From NCBI GenBank assembly GCA_040387755.1, contig JAZKDB010000003.1:1-64000 (forward strand): 64,000 nucleotides of DNA, in the 5' to 3' direction. This DNA is from Rurimicrobium sp040387755. GTDB taxonomy: Bacteria > Bacteroidota > Bacteroidia > Chitinophagales > Chitinophagaceae. This document shows positions 56,601 to 64,000 of this stretch, one piece after another. The first letter of the stretch is position 1; each line of letters starts with the position of its first letter. Under the pieces are notes generated by a model. That model saw only the letters and a list, made by a program, of their open reading frames with translations, did not search any database and was not told where the DNA came from. The translations under genes were made by a program, and so were the position numbers.

Positions 56601-56738
56601 CTAATATTTAACTACCAGAATGAGAAGAGTATTCTTAACCTTTAAATAGAAGAATTATGGATAGCAGCTAAAAGCAAATTGCCGGAAAAAACCCAAAAAT
56701 CCGACATGGAATTTATTGTTTAATTAAAATACGAAATA

Positions 56739-59700
56739 ATGAAAAGAAAACTTATAACAGCACTCTCGTGCAGTATTATTATGACTAATGCTTTTGCCCA
56801 ATCATCCGATGAACTTAAATGCTTCACAGGTTTTGTGGACAGCGAAACCCCAGAATACATTGTTACTGGGAATTGTGCCCCTGCCTCAACTTGTTTTAAT
56901 GATTTCTACAAGCTTAAAGAAAATTATATCCCTAATGCCAGCTCTTCTGTGACAGATCCCTTGACTGTGCGAAAAACGATTAAACTTATTATCCATGTTA
57001 TGAACCCTATATCCGGGCCCTCTTATCCTCCGGAAAATTATTATGACGTAGCGGGGGTTGAAGCTTTAATTACTGAGGTAAATAATATGCTGAAGGGTTT
57101 TTCTCCTTCATGGCCAACTGGTGCTTGCCCTACATGCTATGTCGAAGATTCCCGATTTCAGGTAGAAGTAGTTAAAAATGCTTCTGGTGCAAAAGATATC
57201 AGGTTTCATAATACAGGGGTATTATTTAATGACGTTCTTTCTTATGTTGGTTCACCATCTTACTATCCTGGTACTCTATATTCTTATTTAGATAAGAACG
57301 AATCTGTACTTAATGTCTTTTTGATGAATAATGATGTGACCGGGGGTATTCCAGGCTTTGCAGAGTGGGTGCCAAATTCCAGTCATTTGCATTCCGGGTA
57401 TAATGCTGGAACTAATTATATTGCGTTAGCCAATCTGTTTAAATTGCCGTATAGTGACCGTCAACGTGCTGCATCGGTGTTTATTCATGAAGTAGGACAT
57501 GTTATGGGTCTTGGACATGTATTTAATCGTTCTGATTATCCTCCAGCAGAAACATGCGATGAGACAGATGTAGACTATCTTACAGATATGTATGGAACAG
57601 GTAGTACAAAAGTATGCAATACCCCATTGATGAGTACCAATAATATCATGGATTATACACTTTGGAATTTCCATTTATCACCAATGCAGATAGCAAGATG
57701 GCATAGAAATGCTCACTTTTTGTCATGCCGTAAGTATGTGTACAATACCAATCCCGAAGATATTAATCATGACCATACCGGCGAAGGGCAGACTCATCCT
57801 TTAACCATCAACAGAGACGAAGTATGGGATTTTGATATCAAAATGTATAATGATATTGTGGTCAAAGCAGGCAAAAAACTGACAGTAAAATGCAGAATTT
57901 ACATGCCGTATCATTCTAATATCATTGTTGAGCCGGGTGCAACATTAGAAATTGACAATGGACTTATTTCTACATTTGATGATACTACAATGTGGTATGG
58001 TATCAGTGTTTTGGGCAACAGTTCAGAATCGCAGGAAGCACCAGCTATTCATCAGGGTAAAATCATAATGAAAAACGGGGCTGAAATCAGAAATGCTTTA
58101 CATGCTGTCAATCTCTTCGATTTCCTTACTTATAATCCCGCATTAAACGGTGGAATTGCAGAAATTCAGGATGCTTTCTTCACCAACAACCGCCATAGTA
58201 TAGGATGGAGTTCTTATCATGGTAAGACATGGGAATATAAAGGAGGTGTATGGACCAAAACAAAGCTTGTGCCAAACAAGTCGTTTGTACTTCGTACTAA
58301 ATTTGTAGTGAACGAGGATATGATGAGAAAACCAACCCATCAGGTAACAATGTTTGATGTGGACAATATAAGAATAACTGGTTGTGATTTTTTATACACC
58401 CTGCCTTATGGCACTTATCCGGATGACGATAAAAATCAGGCTATTTTGAATGTTGGTTCTTCTATAGTGGTGGACAAATACTTCAACCCAATTACCTACG
58501 CTACTACGGCCAGTAATTTCAAGGGCTATGCTACAGCCATAGAAAATCAAAGCTTTGCTTCGGCCACCTCATGCAAGGTACAAAACTCCACGTTTGAAGA
58601 CAACCAAATAGGCGTATCTACCAAAGGTCTTAATACATTTTCTATTACCAACAATGTATTTAAAGTGAACACTGCGATTAACTCCTATGCAAAAAGCACG
58701 GGTGTTTTTATGGAAAGCTCAACAGGTTATTTTGTACAAAGCAACAATTTTCAACGCTCCTTGTTGCGCGATTACAATAACGGACAAACAGGTGTAACAG
58801 TGAGACAAGGTGGTAGTTACCCACTTTGGGTAAACAACAACACCTACCAGCACCTCAACATTGGCAATTTGTCTGAAGTGGAAAATACAAATGGAGTGTA
58901 TGACTTCTTTGACGATAGTAAAAGTCGTGGCCTTGAATTCCGTTGCAACAATTATGTGTCTGATTTTGGTACTGCTGCACAGTATGTCTATGGTACCAGT
59001 GCCAGCACTCATGGTGTCCGTAGGGTGCAGGGAGAAAAAGGTAACCCCGCCGGTAATCTCTTTGGCAGCTACAGCGATATTGCACAGAGGTATATTAGCT
59101 CCGCCCCAGCTACTGTAGCTATGAGCGCCTACTACTATAGCAGCTTAGTACCGGCTGAAATGCCTGATATATTTTCGCCAAATGTAAATCCTGTTGACAG
59201 ACCTATAGGAAGTCAATGTACTCTACCAGCCCCTCCCGACCCTTATGGCAGTACTGGTAGTTCTACTATACCCCTAGGTTCTGTTGAGGCCGCTTCGGCA
59301 AGAACCTTGCTGATGGCAGCATACGAAGACACCAGTGATAGCAGGAATGAGCTCATTACAGAAGCGTTATTGGCACAACATAGTCCCTATGCGCATATAG
59401 AATTGGCCATACACCAAATGCAGCAAGGGCAATCGCAACAAGGCCTGGCTACTTATCAGCTCATCCTGGACAGTATGCAGCTTACAGCGCAAGAGCACAC
59501 TGAATTTACAGTAGGTGCAGCCCTTATCCGTATCATAGCCGCGCGGTACACCGCACAGGCACCCCGCTGGGACAGTTTGGGCAGCAACGAAATAGATACA
59601 CTCCGCTTTGTACGCGACCATACCGTAGCTTGGGCACATACTCGTGCCTGTAACTGGTTGTCCTTTGCCGCAAACGACCCCTGCGAACTGGTTTTGACAG

Positions 59701-60011
59701 AAATAGAAGAGCCCAACAATGACAGCAATATGCGCCGCAGCAATAATGGTCTGATGGCTGGGCAGAAAAATGAGTACCTGAATATCAATCCCAACCCAGG
59801 AAGTGATTATTTTGATATCAAATATCATCTGGCAGCCGATGCACAATTGCGCATCAGCGATGCGGTGGGCAGACTCATCATTACACGGCCACTACCTGCT
59901 GCTGAGCATAAATATCGTATCTTAGCTACTGAATGGCCTGCTGGCGTATATATCTACGAAGTAGTCAATTCGGGCAAAACGATGTATCATGGAAAGCTCA
60001 TCAAACAATAA
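56739..60011 (+). CDS. M43-like (pappalysin-type) zinc metallopeptidase with beta-helix and T9SS sorting domain
   Basis: This is a 1090-residue protein with a signal peptide (cleaved near AFAQ). The peptidase domain (about 60-340) holds HEVGHVMGLGH (His250, Glu251, His254, His260), the metzincin zinc site. The Met-turn region is NNIMDYTLWNFHLSP near 308, and Cys pairs (CPTC, CDETD, CNTP) fit the disulfide-rich M43 group. Residues about 380-810 have the repeated turns of a right-handed parallel beta-helix (NNVFKVNTAINSY, NSTFEDNQIGVS). A helical stretch of about 150 residues comes next (ASARTLLMAAYEDTSDSRNE). The end is a type A sorting domain (LNINPNPGSDYFDIKY ... AGVYIYEVVNSGK). It is probably exported to digest external or surface protein. 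It overlaps the next frame by 23 bp. Confidence 0.85.
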   Translation: MKRKLITALSCSIIMTNAFAQSSDELKCFTGFVDSETPEYIVTGNCAPASTCFNDFYKLKENYIPNASSSVTDPLTVRKTIKLIIHVMNPISGPSYPPENYYDVAGVEALITEVNNMLKGFSPSWPTGACPTCYVEDSRFQVEVVKNASGAKDIRFHNTGVLFNDVLSYVGSPSYYPGTLYSYLDKNESVLNVFLMNNDVTGGIPGFAEWVPNSSHLHSGYNAGTNYIALANLFKLPYSDRQRAASVFIHEVGHVMGLGHVFNRSDYPPAETCDETDVDYLTDMYGTGSTKVCNTPLMSTNNIMDYTLWNFHLSPMQIARWHRNAHFLSCRKYVYNTNPEDINHDHTGEGQTHPLTINRDEVWDFDIKMYNDIVVKAGKKLTVKCRIYMPYHSNIIVEPGATLEIDNGLISTFDDTTMWYGISVLGNSSESQEAPAIHQGKIIMKNGAEIRNALHAVNLFDFLTYNPALNGGIAEIQDAFFTNNRHSIGWSSYHGKTWEYKGGVWTKTKLVPNKSFVLRTKFVVNEDMMRKPTHQVTMFDVDNIRITGCDFLYTLPYGTYPDDDKNQAILNVGSSIVVDKYFNPITYATTASNFKGYATAIENQSFASATSCKVQNSTFEDNQIGVSTKGLNTFSITNNVFKVNTAINSYAKSTGVFMESSTGYFVQSNNFQRSLLRDYNNGQTGVTVRQGGSYPLWVNNNTYQHLNIGNLSEVENTNGVYDFFDDSKSRGLEFRCNNYVSDFGTAAQYVYGTSASTHGVRRVQGEKGNPAGNLFGSYSDIAQRYISSAPATVAMSAYYYSSLVPAEMPDIFSPNVNPVDRPIGSQCTLPAPPDPYGSTGSSTIPLGSVEAASARTLLMAAYEDTSDSRNELITEALLAQHSPYAHIELAIHQMQQGQSQQGLATYQLILDSMQLTAQEHTEFTVGAALIRIIAARYTAQAPRWDSLGSNEIDTLRFVRDHTVAWAHTRACNWLSFAANDPCELVLTEIEEPNNDSNMRRSNNGLMAGQKNEYLNINPNPGSDYFDIKYHLAADAQLRISDAVGRLIITRPLPAAEHKYRILATEWPAGVYIYEVVNSGKTMYHGKLIKQ

Positions 60012-61740
60012 TCCTCACTCGTTATTGCGAGGAGGAGGCACGACGGTTGCGGGGAACGAAGCAAAGCAATCTGTTTTTGATTCTCGCAATGACGACGAGT
60101 ACAAGAGTAACAGCCCGTTTTGGCTGTTACTCTTGTTTCTGTTTATTTCAGGTAACATCTCTGCACAGCAGGCATTTAATAAAGTCTATACTCTCAATAG
60201 TAGCGAAACTTTGATTACTGATGTTGCTCATTTGGGCAAAGAAGGCTCTTCTATGGCCTTTGCCAACGTAATAGACAGCAGCAGTGGCCAACGGGAAATC
60301 AAAATTATGCGGTATAACGGTTCGGGCGACATACAGGCAGAGCAAATCCTGCGCCATCCGGAGCATCCAGCAAAAAGAATATATACAGGTATTTATAACG
60401 AAGCTTGTCGGATTCATGATAATTTGTTTGCTTTAGTGGTTACTCGCTATGTAGGCTCGCGCCAATGGGGTTCTTCCCTCATAACAATCGACAGTAATGG
60501 CTTGTTACAACATATTCGGGATATTTTAGAGCCTTTGTCTGGAGCGGCAGATACCTTTAGTTTCCTTACTTCGGTACGTTACGACGAAATGGGATACCTT
60601 GTTTTGGCTGGTCACAATGGGAGTGATTTGGCTGCAAAGCCAATGAATTATAATCTCTTAATGAAATTTGATACATCGCTTAATCTTATCTGGAAAAAAA
60701 CGCTCCGTCCTACAGGAGTTTTGTATAATATTTCAGCCTTTGAGTTGATACTTAAAGATAACCGTTATCTGCTTTTTGGAGGTGCCCAACAAAACTATTT
60801 AGATTGGTCCGATACGAATTTCAAAACTCAATCTTTGATATTGGCAACTGATACAGCAGGTAATGTACAATGGCATTATGCCAGTCCTGTTAAAAACATG
60901 TATGACTGCGAAGCCACTATAATGTGTGGCATTCCTACATCCGATGGGGGCTATCTGTACCTTACTACGGGCAATGTATATGATTTTTACCCTACAGCAC
61001 CCGCTACCGCACCAATGGGTAAACAGAAACTCATCAAACTCGATGCCACGCGCAATAGAATTTGGGAAAAAGAAATTGAAAAATTCAACCATTCTTTTGG
61101 TTCACGCCCCGATAGAATGATGGAATTAGAAGATAGTAGTATTGTAATGATACATCAATATAGTACTGATTCGATAAATGATGAAGGACACTATTATAGA
61201 GATTATTTATTCTCCCGCTATCGTGCCGATGGTAGCCTGATGTGCCAGCACAGGCTTACTCCGCCCAAAGATGCAGGAGATACTTCGCGTATCTATTCTA
61301 GCTGGGGTGCAGTAGATTTCTGCCGGATGCCGGATAAAGGTTTTTTGCTGGCAGGCGCATACAGAAATGAAACCCTTGGAGCCCCTACATATGGTAGCCA
61401 AAAAGGCTGGCTTATCCGTTTGGATAGCAATGGTTGCCTTGGCCATGATGACCCTGAGTGTGATAAAACTAGTATAGAAGAGATGCCTTTGTCAAATGAA
61501 GGTGGCTTTAGAATTTACCCAAACCCCAGCACTAATGATTTTGTTATTGAATATCATCACGCAGTCCATAACAAAGCAGCATTACGTGTATACGATTTAA
61601 TGGGAAGGCTAATGCTTCAACAATCTATCAACACAGACTTAGGAATCATTAAAGCAACTGATTGGGCCGGAGGAGTGTATCTGTACGAAGTAGTCCTGTC
61701 GAATAAAACCATTTATCATGGAAAACTTATCAAACAATAA
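59989..61740 (+). CDS. T9SS cargo protein with propeller-like repeats; N-terminus reads through a REP element
   Basis: This is a frame of 583 codons. The hydrophobic core FWLLLLFLFISGNISAQ (about 45-61) is a good signal peptide, but no ATG or GTG lies just before it. The only in-frame starts are ATG 59989, inside the previous gene's last codons, or TTG 60025. Translation from either passes through the REP-like element, giving a long polar n-region. The body has repeated strand-turn units (DSNGLLQHIRDI, FDTSLNLIWKKTLRPTG, TDTAGNVQWHYA, LDATRNRIWEKEIEKF, RLDSNGCL) of a beta-propeller. The end is a sorting domain (FRIYPNPSTNDFVIEY ... GGVYLYEVVLSNKTIYHGKLIKQ, in blocks), close to that of the upstream metallopeptidase. 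The start and expression are uncertain; the coding body looks intact. Confidence 0.78.
   Translation: MESSSNNNPHSLLRGGGTTVAGNEAKQSVFDSRNDDEYKSNSPFWLLLLFLFISGNISAQQAFNKVYTLNSSETLITDVAHLGKEGSSMAFANVIDSSSGQREIKIMRYNGSGDIQAEQILRHPEHPAKRIYTGIYNEACRIHDNLFALVVTRYVGSRQWGSSLITIDSNGLLQHIRDILEPLSGAADTFSFLTSVRYDEMGYLVLAGHNGSDLAAKPMNYNLLMKFDTSLNLIWKKTLRPTGVLYNISAFELILKDNRYLLFGGAQQNYLDWSDTNFKTQSLILATDTAGNVQWHYASPVKNMYDCEATIMCGIPTSDGGYLYLTTGNVYDFYPTAPATAPMGKQKLIKLDATRNRIWEKEIEKFNHSFGSRPDRMMELEDSSIVMIHQYSTDSINDEGHYYRDYLFSRYRADGSLMCQHRLTPPKDAGDTSRIYSSWGAVDFCRMPDKGFLLAGAYRNETLGAPTYGSQKGWLIRLDSNGCLGHDDPECDKTSIEEMPLSNEGGFRIYPNPSTNDFVIEYHHAVHNKAALRVYDLMGRLMLQQSINTDLGIIKATDWAGGVYLYEVVLSNKTIYHGKLIKQ
60018..60099 (+). 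repeat. REP-like palindromic element inside a coding frame
   Basis: CTCGTTATTGCGAG (60018-60031) and CTCGCAATGACGACGAG (60083-60099) are inverted. The inner part, GGAGGCACGACGG ... GAAGCAAAGCAATCTG, has the look of the common CGTCATTGCGAG...GAAGCAATCT repetitive extragenic palindromes. A weaker half copy, GAGGAGGAATGACGACGAAG, lies at 62729-62748. Confidence 0.7.
60102..60135 (+). repeat. Perfect 14-bp inverted repeat within signal-peptide codons
   Basis: CAAGAGTAACAGCC and GGCTGTTACTCTTG flank a 6-nt CGTTTT loop and are followed by TTTCTGTTTATTT. The stem encodes residues SNSPFWLLLL of the next protein's signal peptide. It also resembles a terminator for the preceding gene. Confidence 0.75.
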
Positions 61741-61762
61741 AAGGCAAAACTTATCGATACCG

Positions 61763-61791
61763 ATGAAACAATTTAAGCCCTTACGTTTCAT
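61763..61791 (+). repeat. Inverted repeat on the start codon of the intact cargo gene
   Basis: ATGAAAC (61763-61769) and GTTTCAT (61785-61791) flank 15 nt. It occupies the same place as the perfect 13-bp repeat in the truncated copy and is a weaker version of it. Confidence 0.5.
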
Positions 61792-62686
61792 GATAGTATT
61801 TGTATTTTTTTTAGGCCTGACGATGTCGGCAAATGCCCAAAAATGGGCTTCTGTTGGCACCAAATGGGTGTACACCCAAGCGGAGCCATTTAGCACCGCA
61901 ACATGGCCAAGCGAATGGAACGCTGTAGATACCATAACTATCAAGGGTAAATTATGCACTATTATTCAATCTAAGGGTAACCCATTTGATACTAACAGTA
62001 AGTATAATCGTACTATGATTACATACGAAGACAGTGATATTGTCTATTGGTATCTTCCTGTTTTGAAGGGTTTTACGGTATTGTATGATTTTAATAAAAA
62101 AGTGGGAGAATCTTGGAATATTGAAGGGTTAGAAGCGGCAATTGATACTACTAAATGTTCCATTAAAATGACCGTTACAAAAGTAGGGGTAGATACAATC
62201 AATGGAATTCCACTAAAAACAATGCTGGCCGAAAGTTATCCTGTGGCATATTCTTTTGGTGGCAAAATAATACAATACATAGGTAACCTTAGCAACATCA
62301 GACCTAATCCATGTTTTGTTTGTAAACCAATATCTGAAAATTTTGACATTTACGGACTAAGGTGTTTTGAGAGTGATTCTGTAGGTTTTCATGATTTTAA
62401 AATAGTGCCCGATTGTTATTATGCTACAACCAAAATTAATGAATTAAAGAATGATGATATAGTTTCATTTACTCCAAACCCATTTGCAGATGTGTTGAGC
62501 ATTAAGAGCATGAGGCAGGTCACTGTTTCTGTTTTCAATCTTGTAGGGCAAACTGTTTTTCGTAAAACGATACAGGATGGCTCACCAATCCAAATAAATA
62601 CCGCTAACTGGCTTTCTGGTATTTACTGGTATAGAATTGATTTCCAAAATCAGGATATTTCTTATGGAAAACTCATCAAACATTAA
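61763..62686 (+). CDS. T9SS cargo protein of unknown function (intact parent of the upstream pseudogene)
   Basis: This is a 307-residue protein from ATG 61763, the start of a signal peptide (MKQFKPLRFMIVFVFFLGLT), cleaved near ANAQ. Residues 25-230 form an unrecognised beta-rich domain (KWASVGTKWVYTQAEPFS, TITIKGKLCTIIQSKGNPF, GIPLKTMLAESYPVAYSFGG). It has a cluster of Cys (CFVCKP and others) and a general look of hypothetical secreted proteins of this phylum. The last 75 residues are a sorting domain (VSFTPNPFADVLSIKSM ... SGIYWYRIDFQNQDISYGKLIKH). The first 110 residues are duplicated at 56232-56600. The start lies 22 bp after the preceding stop, suggesting one transcript. Confidence 0.8.
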   Translation: MKQFKPLRFMIVFVFFLGLTMSANAQKWASVGTKWVYTQAEPFSTATWPSEWNAVDTITIKGKLCTIIQSKGNPFDTNSKYNRTMITYEDSDIVYWYLPVLKGFTVLYDFNKKVGESWNIEGLEAAIDTTKCSIKMTVTKVGVDTINGIPLKTMLAESYPVAYSFGGKIIQYIGNLSNIRPNPCFVCKPISENFDIYGLRCFESDSVGFHDFKIVPDCYYATTKINELKNDDIVSFTPNPFADVLSIKSMRQVTVSVFNLVGQTVFRKTIQDGSPIQINTANWLSGIYWYRIDFQNQDISYGKLIKH

Positions 62687-62893
62687 GCCCTGCAATTCGT
62701 TGTAGTGGATGCCGAATATTTTGGTAAGAGGAGGAATGACGACGAAGCCAATATAAAATTAAATCTCCACGTTGCGCTACCTGCATCTTCGAAATTAATG
62801 ATACAGCTTTACAAAACTGTATCGTAATCTACTTACCCCAACACATATCTCGAAATATTTATTGGAAAAAGACAGGATAACCTGCAAAAATTT

Positions 62894-62901
62894 TATATTT
62901 G
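62894..62901 (+). promoter_or_regulatory. Putative -7 element for the TIR gene
   Basis: TATATTTG fits TAnnTTTG, 22 bp upstream of the ATG at 62924. Confidence 0.5.
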
Positions 62902-62923
62902 ATGAAATAAAGGACAATATAAA

Positions 62924-63946
62924 ATGGCTGCCAATATCAGGAAAAATATATTCATCAGTTATCGGGTAAAGGATACCCAGCTGGCAACAGGAAGATTGGT
63001 TGATGCCCTGAAACAGCATATCCACGAAAATCAGATTTTCATGGATATTGACAAGATAGACCCGGGCCTGGACTTTACTCAGGTTATATCCAAATACCTC
63101 AATTCATCAGAAGTAATGCTGGCCATTATTGGCCCCGATTGGATGGCCTATAATCCCGATAAAGGCACTTACAGGATAAATGATAACAATGATTGGGTGC
63201 GGAAAGAAATTGCCTCGGCTCTGCAAAGGAATATCAGGGTCATCCCTGTTTTGCTGGACGGTGGCACTATGCCCGAAGAAGACCAGTTGCCGGATGATTT
63301 AAAACCATTGTTGCTTCGTCAGTCTTACGAAATCAGTAACAAAAGATGGAAATACGATTGCGATCAGCTGATAGAAGTGTTGAGGAGAACCATGGGCGAC
63401 ACAGAGCCAAAAGTGCCTCAAAACAAAGAGCTTCAGACCGAGAAGCCTGCAGGCAATAAAAACAAAACTATATGGATGATTGCTGCTGCGGTTCTCTTCC
63501 TGATTATTGTCTTTCAGCTGGCCAAGAACTCTTCGGCAGATGAGCCGCAAAAACCTTTGCCCACTTATGACACAGCAATTCCTAAAACGGAGCCTCAGGT
63601 AGAGGCAGAGCCTGTAGCCATGCCTGTCACTGAAACGGTAGCCATTAAAAACATTGCGGGTAAATGGTATGACCCCAATGGTAAAGGGACTTTTTACATC
63701 ACACAAGACGAGGGGAACCTGATGATAAAAGCCTATGGTGTGAGCGGACAACAAACAGGCATGGGTTCGGGCTATATCAAAGGGGATAATGTGACCATGC
63801 AAATCACGATAACGGCCGATGATTTAGTGATTCCTTCCGAGTTCAACCTTCGTTTGTCAACACAGGAAACCGAATTGAATGGCAGTTTGAAAATTGAACA
63901 AAATGGCGCAGCCTATACCGAAAAGGTGCATCTGGAGCGGCAGTAA
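62924..63946 (+). CDS. TIR-domain protein with one transmembrane segment
   Basis: This is a 340-residue protein. The TIR domain spans about 1-155: KNIFISYRVKDTQLATGRLV (strand A and BB loop side), QIFMDIDKIDPGLDF, VMLAIIGPDWM and WVRKEIASALQRNIRVIPVLLDG. Glu95 in that last block is at the position of the catalytic Glu of TIR NAD hydrolases. A charged linker leads to a transmembrane segment at about 182-200 (TIWMIAAAVLFLIIVFQLA). A further linker with Pro/Glu leads to a C-terminal strand-rich domain of about 95 residues (AGKWYDPNGKGTFYITQDEGN ... GSLKIEQNGAAYTEKVHLER), probably periplasmic. It is expressed from its own promoter element and ends in a terminator. A TIR signalling or stress/defence role is inferred; no defence partner is adjacent. 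Confidence 0.85.
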   Translation: MAANIRKNIFISYRVKDTQLATGRLVDALKQHIHENQIFMDIDKIDPGLDFTQVISKYLNSSEVMLAIIGPDWMAYNPDKGTYRINDNNDWVRKEIASALQRNIRVIPVLLDGGTMPEEDQLPDDLKPLLLRQSYEISNKRWKYDCDQLIEVLRRTMGDTEPKVPQNKELQTEKPAGNKNKTIWMIAAAVLFLIIVFQLAKNSSADEPQKPLPTYDTAIPKTEPQVEAEPVAMPVTETVAIKNIAGKWYDPNGKGTFYITQDEGNLMIKAYGVSGQQTGMGSGYIKGDNVTMQITITADDLVIPSEFNLRLSTQETELNGSLKIEQNGAAYTEKVHLERQ

Positions 63947-63966
63947 TAATCACGGATAAAAAATAT

Positions 63967-63999
63967 AAAGCCCTGCAAATATTATTGCAGGGGCTTTTA
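63967..63999 (+). terminator. Intrinsic terminator after the TIR gene
   Basis: AAAGCCCTGCAA pairs with TTGCAGGGGCTTT around a short loop with one bulged base, then runs off the window in T/A. Confidence 0.75.
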
Positions 64000-64000
64000 A

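Noticed and set aside
56610..56738. Possible remnant gene before the M43-like peptidase (frame reading IEELWIAAKSKLPEKTQK)
   Set aside because: It covers about 25 codons with no start or recognisable relatives; too short to support.
62729..62752. Second REP element after the last cargo gene
   Set aside because: Only about 20 bases resemble one arm of the element at 60018-60099 and no palindrome forms, so it is at most a degraded half.

Overview
The window is a piece of a Bacteroidota chromosome, most likely a sphingobacterial or chitinophagal lineage (the order is inferred). The evidence is low-to-moderate GC, TAnnTTTG-type -7 promoter elements a short distance upstream of start codons, few Shine-Dalgarno sequences, a TamB/TamL pair, and seven intact genes plus one decayed gene whose products carry type IX secretion (T9SS) type A C-terminal sorting domains. 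No CRISPR array, insertion sequence or prophage is visible.

Layout. Positions 1-2270 hold the 3' two thirds of a 23S rRNA and a 5S rRNA. They are followed by a 139-bp tandem duplication carrying four terminator hairpins and by the wreck of a T9SS cargo gene. Positions 3175-10504 encode TamB and TamL, an envelope-biogenesis pair. From 10501 to 19533 lie a DCC thiol oxidoreductase, an FMN reductase, an unusual class D beta-lactamase-like lipoprotein, a LolC/E-type permease, glutamine cyclotransferase, a TPR protein with ComEC, an orphan lipoprotein and RidA. From 19727 to 34784 lie a giant Ig-like adhesin, dihydroorotase, a RemB/Wzi-like outer-membrane protein, NadD, a CtlX-like guanidino hydrolase next to a secreted arginine-deiminase-like enzyme, chorismate synthase and a subtilase. 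From 34992 to 54746 is mainly housekeeping: a PurF-type amidotransferase, an M13 peptidase, a histidine kinase, a UvrD helicase-nuclease, an ArsR regulator with a persulfide-dioxygenase/rhodanese protein, a radical SAM protein, a PaaG-ABC ATPase-membrane protein operon and glycine dehydrogenase.

The most unusual part is 55700-63950. A degenerate 21-nt minisatellite precedes two 9-bp direct repeats (ACCGTTCGT, 12-bp spacer) that look like a LytTR-family operator, followed by a possible -7 element. Downstream come a truncated duplicate of a T9SS cargo gene, an M43-like metallopeptidase, a propeller-like protein and the intact parent of the truncated copy. All three intact products end in related sorting domains (GKLIKQ or GKLIKH). 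Three inverted repeats sit on start codons or signal-peptide codons, and a REP-like palindrome is read through as the N-terminus of one gene. A TIR-transmembrane protein closes the window. Joint function of this block is inference; its linear order, duplications and repeats are read directly.
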